A DNA stretch of 23,030 bases, from NCBI GenBank assembly GCA_013054445.1, contig JAAMPI010000920.1, positions 1 to 23,030 of the forward strand, written 5' to 3'. This DNA is from Cudoniella acicularis (Eukaryota > Ascomycota > Leotiomycetes > Helotiales > Helotiaceae). Below the pieces are notes generated by a model that saw only the letters and a list, made by a program, of their open reading frames with translations, had not been told where the DNA came from and searched no databases. Position 1 is the stretch's first letter; each line of letters starts with the position of its first letter. Position numbers and translations under genes: made by a program. Shown piece after piece: positions 1 through 8,783 of this stretch.

Positions 1-3000
1 CGTCCCTGGACTGCACATCAGCCCCGTGTCGAAGCAGCACCCGCACCGTCGTCAGGTGCCCTGACGGCGTGGCGAAGTCGAGCGCGGTGCTGCCGAGGTC
101 ATCCCGCTCATTAACATTGACATTGGCTCCACAGCTCAAAAGCATTTGGACTGTGAGTTCGTGGCCTTCCTCCGCCGCCAGATGCAGGGCCTTGTGCAAC
201 CCGTCGTTGTTGGCGGCCGTGTCAGCTCCATGCTCGAGAAGCATCTTCACTACCTCATTGTTTCCGCCGACGACCGCCCAGTCAAGTGCAGTCCAGCCTT
301 CATTATCCTTCGTTAGCACACGGGCTCCGTTGAGCAGGAGGAGCTCGACGAGGGCGCTGTGCCCACTCTTGGCTGCCCAGTACAGCGCTGTCTCCCCGCA
401 CTCGTTCGCCATGTCGATATCAGCCCCCAAGTCCAACAGCAGCTGTGCCACGGCCCTGTGGCCATGCTGAGCAGCTATTTGGAGTGATGTTGCTCCATAG
501 CTATCTTGACAGTCGACGGCCATCTCTGGTTCCGAAAGAGCAACGAGAATCTTATCCAGGCCCCACCACGCTACAGCGTGTAGAGGACCAAATTGCCGAG
601 GGAAACAGTTATACCAGTCTTGCGTTTGCCGTGTGGGAGCGTGCAATACTTGAACGAGACAAGCCAGCTTTTGCTCATCCTTCAAAAATGCCAAAACCAA
701 CCCCACCACCGTTTCATGAAGCTGATCGCCCATAATGTGACAACCCCAGTGATGAGATGCATAGTTAAGAAGCTGGTACTCTCGTAGGCGTTGTTGTAGT
801 GCATCTCCATTCTGGCAAGGCCCTCCCTCGAACACATCGAATGACAAGTATGTAAGACAAACCCTTGCCATCTCAACTTCGGGGTCTGGCAGAAGAATCT
901 CACCGTTCTTTTGTAAATATTCCTGCAACGAGTAATGGACTAGTCCAACGCTGTTGCTCTTCCCATCAATCCTAATCAGACCGGCGGAAACGTTAAGCAC
1001 GATCTCGATCTCGGGGAAAGCGGTCGGGTCTAATTCGTTATCTCCAACCTCCACACCCAAGAGATGGCGTAGCTCTTCCACGTTCAGCGGTCTCCTAGCA
1101 TAAAATAAGTAGGAAAGCGTCCTCCTCGCCAATTCACTGTCCTCCTCTGGTTGCATCTCGATTCTGCGAAGAGCATCTTTGTAAAATTCAGAAAGTCCTT
1201 TTGGCAATTCGCTCACCATCTTTCGAACGGCTCTCAGATTCGATTGCCTGCAAAGTTGATCCATCTGGAGGTGGGCCAGCAGGAACCTGAGTCGGAGGTT
1301 TAGTTTCCACGCCCGGGTTGGCTGCAGACAGACTTACATGCCAGTAGCCTTTTCGCTCAAAGTTCGAACTATATCCTCCTGCAACCTGATATCCTTCGCA
1401 ACGAAGAGAGACAATCTGCTGTGTGTGCTGATTCGATGCTCTAGGTACATCTCGATGTCAGATCCTTGGGCCGAAATATCGATTCGAAGTAGGTTCGCGA
1501 ATTTTACGTTCAGGTGTACGTGTGGACGAGACGTGATAAATAACCTGACAAAGGGACTCATTTCTCTCATCAAACAAAGAAAATTCCCCCTGTTGATTTC
1601 CGGGCATTCATCCTAGATCACACCAATTAGTAACCCTGGAACTTTTCATAGCGGCTATGGTGTATGGAGAAAGAATATTACCAAGGCATCAACAAAGATG
1701 TAGGTTGTCTTAAAGAGGAGACAGATAGATTTAGCAAGTGCGATCCACTCTTCGCCCGTTGGATTTCTTCTCTTTTCAGCGTTCTTGTCGCAAAATTCCT
1801 TCACTTCTGTGGGCATGGAGCTTGTTTGCTCGGTTAATTGCCGAGTTATACTAGCAAAAAGTTCCAGCTCGGATTGTGTCTTTGGGTTTTTATAGTCGCA
1901 ATATATGTATGCGATCGCTACTTTCGTTCCTTGAATAGCTTCCTGGACATGATTCACAGTAAGAGATCTAAAGCATGAAAGCCCGTAAGTCGTGGAAATA
2001 ATGGTTCGACTCTGCGACATACGTACGTCATGACAGTCTTTCCAGCGCCCGCTGATTCACAAGTTAGCCATTTCATCACAGCGGGAAAGCTATGGGCTCG
2101 TCAGAGGATAAGCGTACGAATTCCAGGGCACCAGAGAACTGAGACACGTTCGCCCTTGAACCATTGCTGAAATTCTTCCGTTTTTGCCAGCCACTGACCC
2201 GTGCCCTGATGATGTTTTGCAAATGTATCTTTTTGCTTTTCGTGAAAGTCGAGCGAAGATAGCCTTGTCAAGATATCATCCCGTTCAAGAGCTGCCTCTT
2301 TGCCTACGAAACACCTTAGAAAACTATATGTGGACAGAATGGGAGAACAAACATACTCTCCAGATATTTATTCAAGTGTTCCGAGCTAGCTATCAAGGTT
2401 TTGGTATTAAGGTCAGTTTGTCTCGTCATAGCTAAACCTTCCCGCACAACTGTGTGTATAGCGTTTGATTCCTGTTGAAGCTGCCCTACAGCTGCTAAAG
2501 TTGCGTTTCCAACCGTGCCCCTTTCTTGCTCAACCATTTTATGGAAGTGCGCATATGCGGCGGAAAGCTCGTCATCTTCGCCAGAGACTAGGTTTCGAAA
2601 AGCTTTCACTAGAGGCACGTTTATATCAGTTGCCGAATAGTTCTTTAAGTCGGGTGAAAGTTTTTGGAGACAGGGGTGAAAATCTTAGAGCCGAATCTTT
2701 TTTCAAGCAGATCATTTTAAACATACAACATTGACTTCATGGGTATAACTCATTAGAATGAGACAATTACCAAAAAAATTATTCAAGGGAAGTGAGGTGA
2801 TGAGAAGTCTCCTTACCAATTCGCTTCATCTTGATGTATTTCGCACAAATACCGCAGAGGATCAAAACAGATACGAGGACCTCCGTAAGGGCTACCTCCA
2901 GCTCGAGCACAGGAGGAACCCATTTCTCCAAAATCTTGAGCCGACTGAGGTACAAATCCAAATCCTCGAAGAGTCCAGCGATCCGATCATAATCTGCTGA

Positions 3001-3456
3001 CACGGAGTTTACGGCCTAATATTTGGTTAAGTACTATACTTGCCGATATTCGAGATTTCTTACCTTTATGAGATAACTGACTGCTGTGAAAATAGCAGTG
3101 CTGGGAGGGAAAGACTAGTGTAATATCGAGATAAGCCACCACCAGACAATGAGTAGGCGTAAGTGTTGGCTTACAGTCGAAGCCGCTGACGCGACTATAT
3201 TACTCAGTTTCTCAATAGGACCCAGGCTCTTGTTCACGTGTGATCTGAACTTGTCCAGTTTAGAGCCGTCGTGACGATACCCCTTGAATCGTCTCTCTCT
3301 CTCGTGGATCTGGTCCAAGATCTCATCCGCGCTGTTCACTCCGGCGAAAGATTCAATTTTTTGCAGTGTGATTTCCTCATAGCGACTTATGGCTGCTTTC
3401 CATATGGCGCCCACGACATTGGGGGTAGCTCTGATGGGTAATTCAACTGTCGCCAT
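1..3456 (-). CDS. Goodbye-NACHT-ankyrin NLR (STAND) protein, C-terminus cut by window edge
   Basis: Exons on the minus strand: 3456-3175, 3114-3064, 3015-2817, 2608-2357, 2303-2118, 2051-2027, 1967-1682, 1612-1338, 1286-1 (runs off the window). All phases agree, giving about 947 visible residues. Residues 1 to about 180 match the fungal STAND Goodbye domain: an early W-x-x-A-x-x-x-Y, then IHERERRFKGYR, SFPPSTAIF and VSADYDRI. The linker ends in GTGQWL, the usual lead-in to a fungal NACHT. Walker A is GIPGAGKT (about 323-330), Walker B is FVDALDEC (about 424-431), and LFITSRP follows. The winged-helix end LVHYSLQEYL comes before ankyrin repeats (about 760 onward, e.g. TALYWAAKSGHSALVELLL). Such proteins are thought to act as intracellular non-self or stress sensors that oligomerise through NACHT; the ligand here is unknown. 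Intron 3 (2609-2816, 208 nt) is much longer than the others and is the least certain join. No inactivating change was seen. Confidence 0.9.
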
Positions 3457-3612
3457 CCTTGTGGAGGAAAGGAAACACGCTCACGCAGGCATAATCGAAA
3501 GGTCGACCAGCGGCTATCAACTCCAGGGCTATTGTGGTCGCAGGTTCAAGAGGGTTGAAGCGCTTTGCAGATGTACATGATAGAAAGTCTCAATTTGTAC
3601 GGTTGGTGTTCA

Positions 3613-3699
3613 CGCCGCAAATTGAGGATAGTCTCGACTCGAGGCGTACGCCTGCGGTCGAGAGTAACCTTGAGCCTCGATTTGCGGCGTACGCCTGCG
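3613..3699. repeat. Compact inverted repeat with embedded palindrome and 14-bp direct repeat
   Basis: The left arm CGCCGCAAATTGAGG (3613-3627) pairs with CCTCGATTTGCGGCG (3675-3689), 14 of 15 positions. Between them lies the perfect palindrome AGGCGTACGCCT (3642-3653). The word GGCGTACGCCTGCG occurs twice in direct orientation (3643-3656 and 3686-3699, offset 43). The block lies between the start of the minus-strand NLR and the likely start of the plus-strand H2C2 gene. It could form a cruciform, be a remnant of a small inverted-repeat element, or be a regulatory site shared by the two divergent genes. No target-site duplication was recognised. Confidence 0.6.
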
Positions 3700-3722
3700 C
3701 TAAAGCTCTGCCCAACGCAGCA

Positions 3723-4340
3723 ATGGCTGAAACAATATTCGAGTCTGTGGGGTTGTTGACAACCAGCTCTTTTTCGAACGAGGTTGACATATTTACTGTT
3801 GATACTCGAACAGCATTTTCCCAACATCTTCTCGAAAATCCGAACAACCGGCGCGTTTCCCAAAGCGAAAAAGCAGTCATAATCGAATGGCTAACGAACC
3901 GGAACAAACGACCTTCATCACAAGAAGAGTTCAGCCGACGTAACTATATCCAAAAAACCTTCTCCTGGGACGAGAATAGTCAAACTCTGCTAGCGGTTGC
4001 AAAGCAGGCTGGAGGCCAGGAACGTACGGTGATTACTACGGATCTGATTGCAGACGTGGTGGGGATTCTCCATAAGGAGAATGGCCATGCGGGATGGGAT
4101 CCTACATGGAAGGATGTCAGGAACTCATACTACGGCATTCTTCGAGCGGATGTTATCTTTTTACTTAAGAGATGCCCCTGCGCCCAAAAGCCCACCAAAC
4201 GTCCAAAAGGCGCGACCGCCAGAGAGCTACAGTGCCAACAAACTGACCACGAAGTTATCGACTTCACGAATACCGGCGACGGGCAGTCTGATATCTCTGG
4301 ATTGGGTGTGCAAAAGAACGACAAGTATGGAGGGGGATAA
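3723..4340 (+). CDS. Small protein with integrase-type H2C2 zinc-binding-like segment
   Basis: Single exon of 205 residues from the ATG at 3723. The open frame extends upstream to 3534, but those codons run through a dense inverted repeat and do not look protein-like, so I chose the internal ATG that begins MAETIFESVG. Around residues 115-165 is a segment resembling the zinc-binding module in front of retroelement integrase cores: HKENGH (H-x4-H), then YYGILRADVIFLLKRC, then a second Cys. The spacing is C-x-C (CPC) where the family normally has C-x2-C, so metal binding may be lost. No integrase catalytic core (D,D-35-E), reverse transcriptase or long terminal repeat was seen, so this is not a complete transposon. 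It is head to head with the NLR at 3456, with 266 bp between start codons. It may be a domesticated or decaying retroelement fragment, or a fungal accessory family using the same fold. Function unknown. Confidence 0.5.
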   Translation: MAETIFESVGLLTTSSFSNEVDIFTVDTRTAFSQHLLENPNNRRVSQSEKAVIIEWLTNRNKRPSSQEEFSRRNYIQKTFSWDENSQTLLAVAKQAGGQERTVITTDLIADVVGILHKENGHAGWDPTWKDVRNSYYGILRADVIFLLKRCPCAQKPTKRPKGATARELQCQQTDHEVIDFTNTGDGQSDISGLGVQKNDKYGGG

Positions 4341-5308
4341 TGTTGGAAAACCGACATGGAGTTTTGATTGCTCTGTATCTGGACTTGCAACGCGATACCG
4401 GTAGTGGGTGGAAGAACAATATAGTATTTTGGGAGATGGATTTTCGAGGTTGGCAGAAAAAGTGATATGGTGGGACTTGCTTACGGTTACTCAACATTCC
4501 ACACCATTCCAGCTCAGTCAGTCATGTGACCGAATGTCCGAATCACCTCGATGCGGCCAATGCAAGAGGTAATGTTACGGCATGTTTTGATATTTTTGCG
4601 ATATGCTCAGCGGGATAGGTAGGCTGTGTTGAACATAATAATTGTTTGGGTCCTCCTAATCTATGTCTTCTACTAAGTCCATCAACTCTGCCTGACTTCC
4701 ATTTTCATCCGAATCATTCCTTTTGTGGTGTATTAGTATTAAGTCCTTTCCCAGGTATGCGCAATTCACTTCAATCTAGTGTTTTGTATGCCCGCACCTT
4801 TTTATTGTGCTATTATACCGCTTTATGGATATCAAGTTAGCGTGCGTAGGGAGAGTCCCCACACGAAATTTAAGACGGTAGTTTAGCTCCGGCTACGCAG
4901 GGAATAATTTTTATTAGGAAGCCTCATAACGTAAGGATATAGAGTACAGGTAGCATAGTTGTCGTAGGATGGCGGTTGGTCTTTCTATCCTCCCTTTTCC
5001 CTCTTTTCTATATTTCCAAGAAGAGGGGGGGGAAGTCATCTCACATGGCTGGTGAAGTTCAGTTGCGCAAGGATTTTCAACACACTTGTAAATTAGCCCA
5101 GCTCTGGGTTCAAGATTTCAAATATTGGCGCACCAGTTTGTTTATTAAATGCGCTTCGCTCAAGTTAGACATGAATGGTGTTTCTTGGATGCTAATAATT
5201 CACCTCCCCCTGAGCGCATTCTTGTCACTATGTTTTACGTCAACATCTCTCCGAAGGGCTCTCATGACATGATGAGGCGGTACAGCCTGATAGCATATTG
5301 TCTTTCCT
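4341..5308. other. Intergenic stretch with no supported gene
   Basis: About 970 bases between the H2C2 gene and the AA9 relic. Short open frames exist on both strands (for example 4646-4840 and 4976-5272), but they have no recognisable motifs and look AT-driven. No tRNA, long direct repeat or terminal inverted repeat was found by eye. The stretch could include the decayed 5' flank of the AA9 gene. Confidence 0.5.
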
Positions 5309-6100
5309 ATGAAGAAATCTCTTCTCTCCAGCAATTTGGCAGCCACCTGCCAGTATGTCAACAGCCACGGCGGGGTTTGAAACTACACCACAGACGGAAA
5401 ACATTATCAAGGGTATTGCAGTTCCAAACACGGCGAACAACTGGAACTTAAGACAAACTAATGATATAAAGAACCAGCATTTATAATTACACAACTTATG
5501 AAGAGAGCCGAAATATCCAGCAATACAACACCAGCATCCAGCGGAGATGGCGTGCCGTTGATCCCCTCTCGACGCTCCATCCGATTGCCAATGAGCTTGC
5601 AATACTACTAATGCGAGTTCCTTGGATTGTTTCAAGATTGGTGATCTCGGGTCACTCAATGGAACATACGCGGAAAGGTTCTGAGGTATGAGATTCTACT
5701 GTCTTCGACAGCCACCCCGTGATTCGAATTCCACAGAACTTGAAGCATGGAAATTATCTTATCAGGCACGAGTTGATCGGTATTCATACGAACGTGGACT
5801 GTTTTATGGAATGTGCGCAACTCTAGGTCACAGGAAAGGGCACAAAAAACCCTGGTCCGGAATACTTGGTAAAATTCGGGCGCTAGCGGTCATCTTCACA
5901 AATCGAGAGTTGAAGAGACTGATGATTCTGGAACTTGGACTGATGGGGCCTCATGGTGCTAATTGGTTCTATGATACCGTTGCCAATGAAGCGGTGAGTT
6001 TCCAATTCTCTCTCGGGAAATTTAATAATGATCAGCCAAAATCCTAATGTTCTTGGATTACCCCATCCCCGGGCCGAAGGTTTGGACGAGTTTGGAATGA
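5309..6100 (+). pseudogene. Degenerate AA9 lytic polysaccharide monooxygenase (formerly GH61)
   Basis: AA9 enzymes are secreted copper enzymes that oxidatively cleave cellulose. The pieces here lie in order but in three frames. The frame at 5309 reads a 19-residue signal-like leader (MKKSLLSSNLAATC...), then HGGV, a TGA stop at 5378, then NYTTDGKHYQGY. This matches the AA9 start, where the mature N-terminal His binds copper. A second frame gives ACNTTNASSLDCFKIGDLG followed by NGTYAERF and a stop (about 5595-5687), matching the AA9 FKI...G-W-A region. A third frame from 5704 gives VIRIPQNLKHGNYLIRHEL, IGIH and FMECAQL, then a TAG stop at about 5824, then VTGKGTKNPGPEYLVKF. This is the most diagnostic AA9 block. 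DYPIPGPKVW at 6056-6085 resembles the AA9 C-terminus. The H1-to-FKI distance is about 90 codons rather than roughly 145, so an internal part, including the second copper-His region, is missing. Clearly non-functional. Confidence 0.72.
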
Positions 6101-6523
6101 ATATTATAACAAGCACCAACTGAGAGTAATTCCATGGAAGGAAACGAAGTGATATTGATCATGCTAAAGAAGCCATTTCCAATTTCTGTCACAAGTCAGG
6201 GAATGGGAGACCAAATCACCTCTGTCCTTTTAAATGTTTAGAAAACATGTGACAACAAGCCACTCGCTTCAGGCCTTGGATTTGACTACCGATTTAGCGC
6301 GAAAACTTTGATCTGAATTTGATAAAATAATCATTGGAAGTAATGAAAAGTTGCCGGATGCTCGTTAGCAAAAGGGGGGACGGGGAAGGGGCTCTAGTAG
6401 AAGCTCCAGCCAATCAGAAGCTCGCTCCAAAAATTCCTCGGCAAAGTTCAAGGCTGAAGCTCAAGCTCCAACATCTCCAAATCTTCCTCCAAACACAACC
6501 AAACCACAACCACAACCACGAAA
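6101..6523. promoter_or_regulatory. Upstream region of the U2B''-like gene, with a CCAAT box
   Basis: There is no gene in these 423 bases. A CCAAT pentamer (6410-6414, in AGCCAATCAG) lies 110 bp before the start codon, as expected for a fungal HAP-complex site. The last 45 bases are a CA-rich leader (AACCACAACCACAACCACG) ending directly at the ATG, typical of a fungal 5' UTR. The regulatory role is inferred from position only. Confidence 0.35.
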
Positions 6524-7428
6524 ATGGCTTCTCAAAGCAGCCCCCACCAAGCGCAACGTACGTGTCATTGCACCCCGACACGTACCCCGCTCCCATCCCC
6601 ATCATTCCCCGCTAACCGCATTCCCCCTCCCTAGACGTCTACGCCCGCAACCTCGAAGAGCGCATCAAGATCCCACAACTCATCGAAGCCCTCACAGAAC
6701 TCTTCTCCGAATATGGCACCATCCTCGAGATCGTCGCCAAAACAAACCTAAAAGCCAAAGGCCAAGCCTTCATCGTATTCGATAGTATTGAGAGCGCACA
6801 GAAGGCTATTGAGGAGGTGCAGGGCTTTGAGCTGTTTGGGAAGGAGATGCAGTTGGCGTTTGCGAAGACGAGGAGTGATGCGACGGTTAAGAGATCGGGC
6901 AATGAGGAGGAGTTTGAGAGTCATAAGCGGAGACGGTTGGCGGAGAAAGGTGCGTTCTACATATGGGTTCTCCTAGTGATGTTAGATGGGAGGGTGTTGT
7001 GCTAATACAGGTGTTTGTTTGCAGACAAGAAGAAGGCTGCTGAAGCAGCGGAGTCGCAAAAGTTGCTCAAACGCCCTGGAGCACCAGGTGCAGCTCCAGA
7101 TGTTGCAGCAAGATCGATCAAGGCTACTCGTGGTGCTGGTCTCAAATCTTCGAATCCTGCTGGCGCAGCTGTTATTCCCGACGAGTACCTACCGCCGAAT
7201 AAGATTCTCTTCGTTCAGAACTTGCCAGATGAGTACGAGGTTGAGGCATTGACGGCCATCTTTGGACGTTATGAAGGATTTAGGGAGGTGCGTTTGGTTC
7301 CTGGGAGAAAGGGGATTGCTTTCGTTGAGTATGAGAGCGAGGCTGGTGCAATTGCTGCGAAGGAGAACACAGCGGGTATGCCTTTGGGTAATGATCAGAT
7401 CATCAAGGTCACATACCAGAGACAGTAG
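6524..7428 (+). CDS. U1A/U2B''-family snRNP protein with two RRMs
   Basis: Exons 6524-6557, 6635-6949 and 7025-7428 give 250 residues. Introns are GTACGT...CTAG (77 nt) and GTGCGT...GCAG (75 nt), and both joins keep the frame. RRM1 (about 12-90) starts with the RNP2-like HVYARNLEERI and has RNP1 KGQAFIVF, the hallmark of the U1A/U2B''/SNF family. A Lys/Arg/Ala-rich linker (KRRRLAEK, KKKAAEAAES) follows. RRM2 (about 170-249) has RNP2 ILFVQNL and RNP1 KGIAFVEY. Family members bind stem-loops of U1 and/or U2 snRNA; U2B'' pairs with U2A' in the nucleus. Human U2B'' is 225 aa and U1A 282 aa, so 250 aa fits. Fungi often have one protein of this type, so U1A and U2B'' cannot be told apart here. It is convergent with the V-ATPase D gene, with 158 bp between stop codons. 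Confidence 0.93.
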
Positions 7429-7586
7429 GCTTTCAATCCGAGATGGTATTTCGGGAGGGAAATTTGCGGAGTCAAAAGCTATTGACTGAATTGAAAATGC
7501 TTGCCCTGGTATGTGCGCTATAATACTACATGCTACTTGTTGACATTGTATGCTCCTACGAAAAAGACGAAAAACCTCTGCTTCAA

Positions 7587-8783
7587 TTAGAAGATGACAT
7601 CCGCATCTTCTTGTTCACCCAGGATATCTGCAGATTCTCCACCTCCAGATGCATTCTTCTTGTCGCTCTCTACCTTGACTTCTGCCTCGTCTGCTTTTTC
7701 TGCTGCCTCTCTCTTCAGTTTCATCTCGGCATCCTGTGCAGCAGTATCTCGCTGTTTCTTATTTTGGACCTATGGATCTGTTAACGAGGGTTTCTTGGCT
7801 GGAATGAGAATAATTGACCTTCTTCAATCGGAAGAACTCTTCTCTGTCCAATTCGTCAAGCTCAGAGTTGATGTCTAATCCAGATTAGCATAGCTCTGGC
7901 ATAAATAGTAATGTATCTAACATTTGATGGTGTTTTCGGTTCGGGGTATGATCACATGTTCACTGCCAATCATCAGTCCTAGTTTCTGTTGCATAGGAGA
8001 GAACCTCGAGAACTGACATAGCGTTTACTATTAAAGTTAGCTTCTGCCACAGCTTATATAATATTTGAGCTTCTTACCTCTCCTGTTAACAACCTTGATA
8101 ACCTCATCCAAGATGACGAACGCAGTCTGACTTGTCAGTCAAACCCCAACAGCCAGAGGAAATAACTCACCTGTAAGCTGGCAAGTTCAACCAAAGTCTC
8201 CACTGCTCTGGCATACGTTTCTCGACATCTCTGAACCTGTTGTCCACCCTTCCCTAATCCAGTCAAGCCAAAGTCATTATTTCCATCCGTGTTGTAGCTC
8301 TCGAATGCTGGTAGGAGTACACCAGAAACGTTCTCTTGCTTGGTTCTTATTCGGAAACGTGCTGACTTTGCAGATTCTTGAACTTGGTAACCGATGTCTC
8401 CTCCAACAGCATAGGTGACTTCTGCCAGTGAGAACGCTGCAATCTGCATGACCCTTCCCATCTTGCGTTTGGCCTCGTCGATTCGTCTCGTAATTTCTGG
8501 GAGTTGTCAGGGACCTGATTTCAATGAATGTATTTGCATTGCACACCTCGGAAACGTCTGCAGAAAATCATTAGCTATAATTGCCAAGCTGGATTGAGAT
8601 TGCATACTTGGTAAGAGCCTCACTCTTTCTCTTCAATAGATCATGACCAGTTTGAGCTCCCTTAAGCTTCGCTTTCATCAATCCCAAGGACTGGCGAGTT
8701 GGGAAAACTGCCTCTCGATTCTATACCATGTTCAGTTGAGCTTTTACCAACTCATAGCTATATCTTACCCCGGCTCCCGACAT
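7587..8783 (-). CDS. VMA8: V-type H+-ATPase subunit D
   Basis: Nine exons on the minus strand: 8783-8769, 8720-8608, 8557-8547, 8496-8171, 8126-8078, 8027-8018, 7962-7922, 7874-7819, 7769-7587. The total is 804 nt, or 267 residues. All introns are GT-AG and 44-55 nt, and every phase agrees. The protein begins MSGAGNREAVFPTRQSLGLM and continues KAKLKGAQTGHDLLKRKSEA, KRKMGRVMQIAAFSLAEVTY, then ESYNTDGNNDFGLTGLGKGG and the conserved C-terminal helix EHVIIPRTENTIKYINSELD. Subunit D forms the central rotor stalk of V1 with subunit F and couples ATP hydrolysis to proton pumping into vacuoles. The charged tail (about 205-267) is the variable part of the family. Exons 3 (11 nt) and 6 (10 nt) are microexons; both are needed for the family sequence (KRFRE, VNAI). 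Its start is divergent from SYF1. Confidence 0.97.

Noticed and set aside
69..735. Plus-strand open frames at the left edge
   Set aside because: They are antisense to the continuous ankyrin-coding exon of the minus-strand NLR, which explains the region fully.
3546..3907. Two minus-strand 105-codon frames antisense to the H2C2-like gene
   Set aside because: They are shadows that include the inverted-repeat block, and neither carries a motif.
3723..4340. Complete retrotransposon or integrase gene
   Set aside because: Only the zinc-binding-like segment is present. No catalytic core, reverse transcriptase or long terminal repeats were seen nearby.
5643..5680. FHA domain (DLGSLNGTY resembles the FHA core D-L-G-S-x-N-G-T)
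   Set aside because: The preceding CFKI and the downstream GNYLIRHEL and ECAQL blocks place it in an AA9 LPMO relic, where a similar FKI...GTWA segment occurs. Nothing else of an FHA domain is present.
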